A DNA stretch of 64,000 nt from CALFUK01 sp964450495 (GTDB lineage Bacteria; Bacteroidota; Bacteroidia; Chitinophagales; Saprospiraceae). The notes under the pieces are model-generated. The model was not told the origin of the DNA. It ran no database searches and saw nothing but the letters and a program-made list of their open reading frames with translations. Position 1 is the stretch's first letter. The number at the start of each line of letters is the position of its first letter. The stretch is taken from assembly GCA_964450495.1 (NCBI GenBank), contig CAYVFU010000008.1:14650-78649 (forward strand), read 5' to 3'. This document shows, piece after piece, positions 32,326 to 39,568 of the stretch. The position numbers and the translations under genes were made by a program.

Positions 32326-32337
32326 ATTGATATCAAT
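32326..32337. promoter_or_regulatory. Perfect palindrome in the glnB-amtB promoter region
   Basis: ATTGATATCAAT is a perfect 12-bp palindrome 22 bp before the P-II start. A TTTG at 32307-32310 lies 20 bp before a TATCAATT (32331) that partly resembles a -7 box. The palindrome would then sit across the -7 region, where a regulator could block transcription. Confidence 0.4.
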
Positions 32338-32359
32338 TCAAAACTATTAACACATTACA

Positions 32360-32698
32360 ATGAAAAAAATTGAAGCAATCATAAGAACGTCTAAGCTCGA
32401 AGATGTGACGGAAGGCTTGGAGGCAATTGGTGTAAAGTTTTTTACCTTTTTCGAGGTAAAGGGCCATGGCAACGAAAAGCCTTCTGAAATCACTTACCGC
32501 GGAGTGCCATATGATTCTGGTTACATTCCAAGAACAAAAATTGAACTCGTTGTAGAGGATAACAAACTCCAACAAGTCGTATCGGTTGTTTCAGAAAACG
32601 CTCGCACAGGAAAAATTGGTGACGGTAAAATAATTGTTACTGATGTAGAAGGATTTTTTAGGGTTCGGACTGGCGAAGAAGGACAAGAAGCTTTATAA
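32360..32698 (+). CDS. P-II family nitrogen regulatory protein
   Basis: The 112-residue protein is full length. It begins MKKIEAIIRTSKLEDV and has the T-loop GHGNEKPSEITYRGVPYDSG, with Tyr46 and the potentially modified Tyr51. The B and C loop motifs follow (ARTGKIGDGKIIV, then VRTGEEG). P-II trimers sense ATP/ADP and 2-oxoglutarate and plug the ammonium channel AmtB. The amtB gene starts 33 bp later, the classic glnK-amtB pairing. Tyr51 is retained, so uridylylation is possible, but no GlnD is in the window. Could be called GlnB or GlnK; context favours GlnK. Confidence 0.95.
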   Translation: MKKIEAIIRTSKLEDVTEGLEAIGVKFFTFFEVKGHGNEKPSEITYRGVPYDSGYIPRTKIELVVEDNKLQQVVSVVSENARTGKIGDGKIIVTDVEGFFRVRTGEEGQEAL

Positions 32699-32731
32699 CA
32701 ACAATTATTAAAAACGAAAAGAGAAATTATC

Positions 32732-33997
32732 ATGCAAAATAATTCTATAAGTGATGCAATGGCTATTGCTGCAGAAGCACAAAAAGCAGCAGAGTTTGCA
32801 CAATTTACGGTTAACAATTTATGGATATTAGTAGCAGCAGCTATGGTGTTCATGATGCACTTAGGCTTTGCTACGCTTGAGGCAGGCTTTGTACAAAGAA
32901 AGAACGTAGTTAATATTCTATTTAAAAATTCGATGATCATAGCGATAGGCCTATTAACCTATTGCTTATGTGGTTTTAATTTAATGTACCCTGGTTTTGC
33001 AGAAGACAGTAGTGGTTTTTTTGCATTCGCTGGCTTTGGCCTAACTCCTCCAGAAGGCGGTATGACAGCTGAATATGCTGACTATACTTACTGGTCTGAT
33101 TTTATTTTTCAAGCCATGTTTGCAGCAACTGGAGCAACGATTGTTTCAGGAGCAGTAGCAGAGCGAATTAAACTTATACCATTTCTAATATTTGCGACAA
33201 TATTCGTTGCTATATCCTATCCGTTAACTGGCTCATGGAAATGGGGTGGAGGCTGGTTGGACGCAGCAGGCTTTTATGACTTTGCGGGTTCAACAATTGT
33301 CCATTCTGTTGGAGGTTGGGCTGCTTTGGCTGGGATTATCTTATTAGGGCCAAGAGCAGGAAAATATACCAAAAAAGGAATCAGACCGATACAAGGGCAC
33401 TCTATGCCACTTGCAGCTATAGGTGTGTTTTTACTTTTCTTTGGATGGTTCGGTTTCAATGGTGGTTCGGTCTTAAGTGCAGACCCGGAATTGGTTTCAC
33501 TTGTATTTACTACAACAGCTCTTGCAGCGGCAGGTGGTGCTGTAGGTGCATTTTTTACCAGTTTTTTTATGTTTAAAAACTATGATTTATCCATGGTATT
33601 AAATGGAATCCTTGGAGGTCTAGTTGGGATTACGGCCGGTGCAGATATTATGAGTATCACAGATTCTATTATCATTGGTGTTATTGCAGGAATTATTATT
33701 CCAATTTCTGTGACAATGTTTGATAAGCTCAAGCTTGATGACCCAGTGGGAGCAACATCTGTCCACCTTGTGTGTGGTATATGGGGCACATTAGCAGTTG
33801 CTATTTTTGGAGACTGTGATGGCTGTGGTTCTATTGGTGCTCAGCTGAAAGGTATTTTAGCAATGGGTGCATTTAGTTTCGTATTTGCATTTATCGTATT
33901 CTTCATATTGAAAGTAACGGTCGGTATTCGAGTTGATGAAGATGAAGAAGAAAAAGGATTAGATATCGGCGAACACGAAATGGCAGCTTACGCATAA
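32732..33997 (+). CDS. amtB: Ammonium transporter (Amt family)
   Basis: The 421-residue protein has about 11 membrane helices. Motifs include GFATLEAGFVQRKNVVNILFKN (helix 1-2), FQAMFAATGATIVSGAVAERI, STIVHSVGGWAALAG (first pore His), GWFGFNGGS and GATSVHLVCGIWGTLAVAIFG (second His). The N-terminus is a short Ala-rich helix without a cleavable signal, and the C-terminus is acidic (DEDEEEKGLDIGEHE). It conducts NH3/NH4+ across the inner membrane under P-II control. Followed by a strong terminator, then an outer-membrane barrel gene. Confidence 0.96.
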   Translation: MQNNSISDAMAIAAEAQKAAEFAQFTVNNLWILVAAAMVFMMHLGFATLEAGFVQRKNVVNILFKNSMIIAIGLLTYCLCGFNLMYPGFAEDSSGFFAFAGFGLTPPEGGMTAEYADYTYWSDFIFQAMFAATGATIVSGAVAERIKLIPFLIFATIFVAISYPLTGSWKWGGGWLDAAGFYDFAGSTIVHSVGGWAALAGIILLGPRAGKYTKKGIRPIQGHSMPLAAIGVFLLFFGWFGFNGGSVLSADPELVSLVFTTTALAAAGGAVGAFFTSFFMFKNYDLSMVLNGILGGLVGITAGADIMSITDSIIIGVIAGIIIPISVTMFDKLKLDDPVGATSVHLVCGIWGTLAVAIFGDCDGCGSIGAQLKGILAMGAFSFVFAFIVFFILKVTVGIRVDEDEEEKGLDIGEHEMAAYA

Positions 33998-34020
33998 CAA
34001 CAAAACAATTTCAAATAAAA

Positions 34021-34054
34021 AACAGCTCACCAATAATCAAAATGGTGAGCTGTT
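34021..34054 (+). terminator. Strong intrinsic terminator after amtB
   Basis: AACAGCTCACC (34021-34031) pairs perfectly with GGTGAGCTGTT (34044-34054) around a 12-nt AT-rich loop; CTCT and AT-rich sequence follow. Placed 24 bp after the amtB stop. Confidence 0.75.
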
Positions 34055-34174
34055 CTCTAAAAATATCTTTGAATTTTCAATCTCAAAGACTATAGTTTTT
34101 TCATGTAACTGGATACAATATAGTCAGATTTTGGAATTCAGCAACAATTCAAAACTCAATTTAAATTAAAAAAG

Positions 34175-35242
34175 ATGAAAGTAATCATAAGTAATTTGAC
34201 AGTCGGGCTAATTATTCTTGCCATGACTACTCCAATTTTTGCTCAAGACGAAGTGGAAGCTGTATCAACTGAAGAGACACCTGCGTTTACATTATCAGGC
34301 TCAGTAGATGCCTATTTTAGGACTAATCTTGGTGGTGATTTTGACTCTGCTCCAGTATCTTCATTTGCTAATTTACCAGGGTTTTCCTTAGGTATGTTCA
34401 ATCTAATTGCCGCTCACGAAGGAGAAAAAGTTGGTTTTACAGCCGATTTAGTTTTTGGCCCTAGGGGCGCAGACGCTGTTTTTGCCTCACCGTTATATGA
34501 GGCACTCAAAGGAGGCGTTGGAGGAAGTTCACAAATAGTAAATCAATTGTACGCATATTTGAATGTTTCAGATAATGTGACCTTGACTCTTGGTAACTTT
34601 AATACATTTCTTGGATATGAAGTTATTTCTCCAACAGGGAATTTTAACTACAGTACAAGTTATGCGTTTAGTTATGGACCATTTTCTCACACAGGATTAA
34701 AAGCTGATTTCTCTTTTGATGGTGGATTAAGCTTGATGTTAGGTATTTTCAATCCTACTGATATAACTGAATTCAATTTGACAAATGATTACACCCTAGG
34801 TGCCCAATTAGGTTACGAATTTGCAAATGGGGGAGCTTGGTTGAATTTCATTTATGATGGAGCAAATGATTTTACACAAATAGATTTGACAGCAGGTTGG
34901 GATTTGACTGATGCACTTTATTTCGGGGTTAATGCCACAACAGCATCAGATTCTTTCTCTGGGGCAACAGCGTATTTACAAATTGCGACCTCTGACAATT
35001 TCAAAATAGGAGGAAGAGTAGAATACTTTAATGACATAACAGGCGGTATACTTGGTATCCCAGACGGTATAGAAGGAGGAAATGTGTTAGACTTTACTGT
35101 TTCAGCAAATTATACTGTTGGAAACTTAACTATAATTCCTGAATTTAGAATAGACGCGGCTTCCGATGATGTGTTTTTAGATGGGACAGATTTGAGTAGC
35201 TCTTTGACATCATTTGTCTTGGCGGCAGTATATGGATTTTAA
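34175..35242 (+). CDS. Outer-membrane beta-barrel porin-like protein (BBP2/OmpL-like)
   Basis: The 355-residue protein has a signal peptide (cut after ...TPIFAQ, about residue 24) and then alternating beta strands throughout. These include the family opening FTLSGSVDAYFRTN, NLPGFSLGMFNL, then GNFNTFLGYEVISPTGNFNYS and a last strand ending in aromatic VYGF, as outer-membrane barrels do. This is the pattern of the Pfam BBP2 porin-like group common in Bacteroidota. It follows glnK-amtB after the terminator and about 120 bp. Its likely role is passive passage of small solutes, perhaps nitrogen compounds (context only). It has its own terminator. Confidence 0.8.
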   Translation: MKVIISNLTVGLIILAMTTPIFAQDEVEAVSTEETPAFTLSGSVDAYFRTNLGGDFDSAPVSSFANLPGFSLGMFNLIAAHEGEKVGFTADLVFGPRGADAVFASPLYEALKGGVGGSSQIVNQLYAYLNVSDNVTLTLGNFNTFLGYEVISPTGNFNYSTSYAFSYGPFSHTGLKADFSFDGGLSLMLGIFNPTDITEFNLTNDYTLGAQLGYEFANGGAWLNFIYDGANDFTQIDLTAGWDLTDALYFGVNATTASDSFSGATAYLQIATSDNFKIGGRVEYFNDITGGILGIPDGIEGGNVLDFTVSANYTVGNLTIIPEFRIDAASDDVFLDGTDLSSSLTSFVLAAVYGF

Positions 35243-35296
35243 ACATATACCAATGTTTAGCCGTTATATGCATAGTTAGTTAGTAGTTAGAAAGCA

Positions 35297-35326
35297 AGAG
35301 CCTGATTTACTCAAAAATCAGGCTCT
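35297..35326 (+). terminator. Intrinsic terminator between the porin gene and the convergent LysM gene
   Basis: AGAGCCTGATTT (35297-35308) pairs perfectly with AAATCAGGCTCT (35315-35326) around a 6-nt loop. A-rich sequence on the left and a T-containing right flank mean it can serve both strands. Confidence 0.75.
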
Positions 35327-35356
35327 GCTTATATTTAGTTTAGAGATTTTCAACTA

Positions 35357-35806
35357 CTAAGCTTGAGGAATTCGCAAGATTTGTCCAGGATAAATTTTAT
35401 CTGGATGCTCAAGCATTGGCTTATTAGCCTCAAAGATTGCTGGATATTTCATAGGATCGCCATAAACATCTTTAGCAATTTTTGAAAGTGTGTCTCCGCT
35501 TTTAACTTCATGAAATACAGATTCTGGTTCAGGATTGGTGACAGTGATATCGTCTGCAACAGAACCGATACCTTCAACATTGCCCAATGCCAGAATGATC
35601 TTCTCTCTATCTGCATTTGTCTCTGTTGAACCTGACACGATTACTTGCTCTGCAAGGTCAATATTAAGGCCATGGACAGGTATACCAAGTCTACTTACCT
35701 CTGCTTTTAGAGCATCGATTTTAGATAATTCTACTGGAGCTTCTTCTTCTTTTTTTCTGCCAAATAATTTTTGTCCTGCCCCTTTAATGAATGAAAATAA
35801 TCCCAT
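35357..35806 (-). CDS. BON-LysM domain protein (YgaU/Kbp-like)
   Basis: The 149-residue protein has a short amphipathic N-terminus (MGLFSFIKGAGQKLFGRKKE), a BON domain (about 28-90, with IVSGSTETNADREKIILALGNVEGIGSVADDI) and a C-terminal LysM domain (about 98-148, HEVKSGDTLSKIAKDVYGDP ending GQILRIP). This architecture is that of E. coli Kbp/YgaU, a cytoplasmic potassium-binding protein induced by stress. There is no signal peptide here either, so cytoplasmic location is likely despite LysM. Monocistronic, divergent from the epimerase gene. Confidence 0.88.
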   Translation of the reverse strand: MGLFSFIKGAGQKLFGRKKEEEAPVELSKIDALKAEVSRLGIPVHGLNIDLAEQVIVSGSTETNADREKIILALGNVEGIGSVADDITVTNPEPESVFHEVKSGDTLSKIAKDVYGDPMKYPAIFEANKPMLEHPDKIYPGQILRIPQA

Positions 35807-35957
35807 TTGTATTTTAGGTTTAATGATTAGAAAATGATCGTTTTATTTAAACTGATACAATTATCATTCAAATATTTGATATAACCTAATGACATATATC
35901 ATTTGCGCATTTATTGAGAACGTTTAATTTGGATGGTTTTTTGCTAATGTATATTCA

Positions 35958-37070
35958 ATGAAAATCCCAATTCGAAAAATAGAAATTATTCCTATCGAAA
36001 TACCATTGAATAATCCCTTCAATATTTCGGCTGGCTCTATTTCTAAAGCACAGAATACTGTGGTTCTTATTCATTCTGATGACGGACTGTTTGGCACTGG
36101 CGAATGTGGAAGATTGAGAAGCATACATGCTGAAACGCCACAAAGTGTTGTTGAAGTTGGTAAATATCTTGCACCTCAGTTGATAGGCAAAGATGCTGCA
36201 AACATTGGTTCATGTATTGCCCTGCTGGATAAGGTGTTTATTGGACACAGTTCTATAAAGTGCGCGTTAGATATGGCCTTGCACGATGTCAAGTGCAAAA
36301 GGTATGGAATATCACTATGCAATTATCTGGGTGGTGCGATTGTACATAAAGAAATATGCACTGATATGACCGTTGGTTTGGACAGTGTGGAGAAGATGGT
36401 TGAAGATGCGCTGCGTTATAAAGAAAAAGGCTTTCGAACGCTTAAATTGAAACTAGGAGATGTACGGAAAGATTTAGATCGTGTGCGAGAAATCAGGTCT
36501 GTAGTCGGCGCAGACATAGCATTGCGGATTGACGCAAATCAAGGATGGAATACTGTAGATGCCAAAAGACTACTCCGACAATTTGAACAGTACGATATAC
36601 AGTATTGTGAAGCACCCATAGATGCAAAGAATCTTGATGGTCTGAAGAATCTAACTGCTCAAAGTCCGATTCCTATTATGGCGGATGAGTCGATTTTTGA
36701 TCATAAAGACGCCTATTACTTACTCAGTAATCATGTGGTGGATTACATCAATATTAAACTCACAAAATCTGGGGGTATTCATCACGCTATGAAAATTGTG
36801 TCTATTGCTGAAGCTGCTGGCACAAAATGTCAAGTTGGCTGTTTCGCAGAAACCAGGGTAGGGATCTCTGCACTAGCACATTTCGTATCTGTGTGGGAAT
36901 GTATTCAATATTTTGATATGGATTCGCCATTGATGCACACGACAGATCCGGTAGAAGGGGGGATTCAATACGCCAATGACTGGAAAGTCAGTTTGCCAGA
37001 AGGAGTTGGCCATGGAGCACTTTTTGAATCGAATTTTTTAGCTCAATTTCCTAGCTACATCATTGAATAA
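35958..37070 (+). CDS. Enolase-superfamily dipeptide epimerase-like enzyme
   Basis: The 370-residue protein of the mandelate racemase/muconate lactonising group has the barrel motifs expected of a 1,1-proton-transfer epimerase. These are K163-L-K165 (acid/base), metal ligands Asp192 (RIDANQGW), Glu218 (YCEAP) and Asp243 (MADES), and the opposite-face Lys267 (INIKLTKSGG). Near the C-terminus, D320-M-D322 (YFDMDSP) matches the DxD motif by which L-Ala-D/L-Glu-type dipeptide epimerases hold the substrate amino group. It probably epimerises a dipeptide, possibly from peptidoglycan turnover. No muramyl-peptide genes are adjacent. Exact substrate unknown. Confidence 0.85.
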   Translation: MKIPIRKIEIIPIEIPLNNPFNISAGSISKAQNTVVLIHSDDGLFGTGECGRLRSIHAETPQSVVEVGKYLAPQLIGKDAANIGSCIALLDKVFIGHSSIKCALDMALHDVKCKRYGISLCNYLGGAIVHKEICTDMTVGLDSVEKMVEDALRYKEKGFRTLKLKLGDVRKDLDRVREIRSVVGADIALRIDANQGWNTVDAKRLLRQFEQYDIQYCEAPIDAKNLDGLKNLTAQSPIPIMADESIFDHKDAYYLLSNHVVDYINIKLTKSGGIHHAMKIVSIAEAAGTKCQVGCFAETRVGISALAHFVSVWECIQYFDMDSPLMHTTDPVEGGIQYANDWKVSLPEGVGHGALFESNFLAQFPSYIIE

Positions 37071-37220
37071 GTAATCTTGGAAAAGTGCTGTCGCGATGTA
37101 TAGCTTAGCAGATTCATTTGATTCAGAACTTTTGAATTTAAAGACATAATTCAATGGATATCGAAGGTTTATAAGATTGGTTTAATAATTGCACTGCTCT
37201 ATATTAAATCATTTAATAAT

Positions 37221-37502
37221 ATGAATTTTCAATCGAATTATAATGGGCAGACAGATGCTTGGAATCTTTTTTACTTCAGAGCAAAACCGATTATATACAA
37301 ACTATACGGAGGTCATTCAAAAGCTAGTCTAGACAAAATAGAACGCGCATTCTTAAAAGTATCTATTGAGAATCCTGATGTTAACCCAGCACATTACGAT
37401 AGTCTAATGACTCGAGTCATAGATTTATTAGAGATGAACTCGAGTTTTTCTATGGATAAACCTGCAGAATATCTTATGGAAGACTATTACAACCCAAATT
37501 AG
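37221..37502 (+). CDS. Small hypothetical protein
   Basis: The 93-residue soluble protein is rich in aromatic residues and helices (WNLFYFRAKPIIYKLYGGHS, KASLDKIERAFLKVSIENPD, HYDSLMTRVIDLLEM). No signal peptide or membrane segment, and no family is recognised. The reading frame has good codon structure, starts with ATG and lies 50 bp before the FKBP gene on the same strand, so it is probably real. Whether it is co-transcribed with its neighbour is not clear from spacing. Confidence 0.65.
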   Translation: MNFQSNYNGQTDAWNLFYFRAKPIIYKLYGGHSKASLDKIERAFLKVSIENPDVNPAHYDSLMTRVIDLLEMNSSFSMDKPAEYLMEDYYNPN

Positions 37503-37551
37503 ATACAAGATTGCCTCTTCAATCGTTATCTATGCATCTAAATCAGTTAGT

Positions 37552-38433
37552 ATGACTATGTTCTTTCGCTTACTATTTCTTGCAGGTGTATTTTTTATAG
37601 CTTCTTGTAGTATCAGTGACCCATCTGAAAGTGGTTTGTCTACAGAAGAAATTGAAGCTCAAAATGAACTTGAGATTGCACAATGGGCAGCAAGTAATCC
37701 AACTGTCGATGTGATAAGAACCTCTTCTGGTTTGGCTTATGCCATATTTGAAGAAGGGAATGGCGTCTTTCCAGAATTGGAAGATATCGTTACGATAAAT
37801 TTTGATTTGTTTTTGGGAGATGGGACAGCATTTGCCAGTACAGGGGTAGATGGATTACCAATTGAATTTCCATTAAACTCTTTTGTGCCCGGTCTTATTG
37901 AAGGTCTTCAGTTACTATCACCTGGTGGAAGAGGTGTCTTTTTAATACCTTCCGATCTAGGATTCGAGAATCACCCAGATGGTATTGAAGACGATGATTT
38001 ATTGATTTACGTCGTTGATTTTATTGATATTAATGGACAGTTTGCAAGTGAATTAGAGAACCAAGCTATTGAAGCATACCTAACTGATAATAACCTTGTG
38101 CCAGATACAATTACAGATTCTGGATTGAGGATGATATTTCTAGAAGAAGGTAATGGTAATTTTCCGACAGAAACCAGTATGGTGGAAGTGGATTACCATG
38201 GCACATTATTAAACGGGACAATATTCGATACGACAAGAGAGCGTGCTGCCGTAACCTTAGGTTTAGATATGGTAATCGAGGGGTGGCAAGAAGGTATTCC
38301 TCTTCTTTCTGAAGGTGCTTCTGCCATTATGATTCTTCCACCGACAATTGCTTATGGAAGCAATTCTCCTTCAGCGATTATACCTCCTAATAGTACATTG
38401 GTATTTGAGGTTACCTTAAATGCTATTTTGTAG
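37552..38433 (+). CDS. FKBP-type peptidyl-prolyl isomerase lipoprotein, two domains
   Basis: The 293-residue protein starts MTMFFRLLFLAGVFFIASC, a lipoprotein signal with lipidation Cys19 (ASC lipobox); the ATG at 37558 is an equally possible start. Two FKBP domains follow. The first, about 60-165, has VTINFDLFLGDGTAFAS and VPGLIEGLQLLSPGGRG. The second, about 190-293, has VEVDYHGTLLNGTIFDTT, VIEGWQEGIPLLSEG and IPPNSTLVFEVTL. The second keeps more of the canonical active-site residues. It is likely a membrane-tethered periplasmic or surface foldase. Convergent with the T9SS cargo gene, 12 bp away. Confidence 0.88.
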   Translation: MTMFFRLLFLAGVFFIASCSISDPSESGLSTEEIEAQNELEIAQWAASNPTVDVIRTSSGLAYAIFEEGNGVFPELEDIVTINFDLFLGDGTAFASTGVDGLPIEFPLNSFVPGLIEGLQLLSPGGRGVFLIPSDLGFENHPDGIEDDDLLIYVVDFIDINGQFASELENQAIEAYLTDNNLVPDTITDSGLRMIFLEEGNGNFPTETSMVEVDYHGTLLNGTIFDTTRERAAVTLGLDMVIEGWQEGIPLLSEGASAIMILPPTIAYGSNSPSAIIPPNSTLVFEVTLNAIL

Positions 38434-38445
38434 AATTCAGTTTCG

Positions 38446-39291
38446 CTAATTTTTGACCAGTTTACCATTAAACTGACCTTCTTTGCCGTTGAGTGAAAAC
38501 AGATATAAACCGCTTTCCCAAGTGCTAGCATCAATAAATAATCGCTGAACATTACCAGTCATTTGTACCGATTGTGTTAACACCCTTTGCCCTGACAAAT
38601 TCAATACAGATAATTGATAATTACCAGTTAAGTCATTTGAATCAAAACTGATTGTAACATTTGAATCAAATGGATTTGGATTAACCTGGATACTTTTCTG
38701 TTTGTTAAGCACTTCAGGTATAGATGATGTCATGTCGGAAACAGTGAGCCTATACTCTCCAAGTATATTGGTGAATACGCTGGGCAATTCTATATTGATA
38801 CACCCCGTCAAGGCAGGATTTTGGATACAAGCATTTATGCCAAAAAACAATAAGTAATCGCCAGGAACTACATCTGAGCTTGGAGTTCCAGTCAAATTAA
38901 TGCAACCCACTGGTCCACTACCACTTGGTTTTATCCAACCTTCCGGATTTACTATTAATTGCAATCCATCTGGTAAGCCATCTACTTCTTCATCATTGAA
39001 AATAACTCTTAATGAATCTGGATTAATCAAAACTGAATCACCAATAGTCAAAGATTGCGTAGCTGGATCTAGAAATGTATCTGGAAACGCAATGGTAAAT
39101 GTCATTTCAAATGGTTGGTCGATAAAGGCTGTATCTACGATCCCAGTACCACCATCTTCAATTGGAATAACACCAAAAGGTAATGGGTATACAGCTACTC
39201 TGTCTAATGGGACTAAAGTGTCTGGTTCGCACTGACCAAATGCTTGTAGTGAAATCAGAATTGAAGAAAGTAGAATGAAAAAGCGGAACAT
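38446..39291 (-). CDS. Secreted protein with T9SS type A sorting domain
   Basis: The 281-residue protein has a signal peptide (MFRFFILLSSILISLQAFGQ). A beta-rich unknown passenger follows (about 25-190, with several Cys: CEPD, PVGCIN, INACIQNPALTGCIN). The C-terminal sorting domain (about 205-281) has the signatures QVNPNPFDSNVTISF, YQLSVLNLSGQRVL and WESGLYLFSLNGK...KLVK. Proteins with this domain cross the outer membrane through the T9SS and are usually attached to the surface. This agrees with the T9SS plug gene at 1675. The passenger matches nothing I recognise. Confidence 0.87.
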   Translation of the reverse strand: MFRFFILLSSILISLQAFGQCEPDTLVPLDRVAVYPLPFGVIPIEDGGTGIVDTAFIDQPFEMTFTIAFPDTFLDPATQSLTIGDSVLINPDSLRVIFNDEEVDGLPDGLQLIVNPEGWIKPSGSGPVGCINLTGTPSSDVVPGDYLLFFGINACIQNPALTGCINIELPSVFTNILGEYRLTVSDMTSSIPEVLNKQKSIQVNPNPFDSNVTISFDSNDLTGNYQLSVLNLSGQRVLTQSVQMTGNVQRLFIDASTWESGLYLFSLNGKEGQFNGKLVKN

Positions 39292-39568
39292 CTTTTTCTT
39301 TTAAAGATAAAACCTCTTTGGCGGAATTCTTAGTCATCTTAATATTTATTCGTCATCACTAAAATTAGCATAGATTCTGAGGTGTTATTTTACAATAATT
39401 TTTGTTTCAAAAATACTCTAAATAGGCATAAGCCATCTTCAGATTCAAGAGCTAATCAGTTGTTGTTGACTACAATTGTTGCTTTACTAAATCGCATTGT
39501 TCTCCACGCAAAATGTCAAAAGTTTGACTAACTTCAAGTGCATACACTATTACATACATGAATTAAAG
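39292..39568. promoter_or_regulatory. Divergent intergenic region controlling the pyrimidine operon
   Basis: This 277-bp region has no coding signal. Near its right end is the inverted repeat GTCAAA-AG-TTTGAC (39515-39528). Its right arm contains a TTTG (39523-39526), which lies 21 bp before TATTACAT (39548-39555), a weak match to the -7 box TAnnTTTG. A regulator bound to the repeat would cover the -33 element of the NCS1-hydA-preTA operon. No regulator gene is adjacent. Confidence 0.4.
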
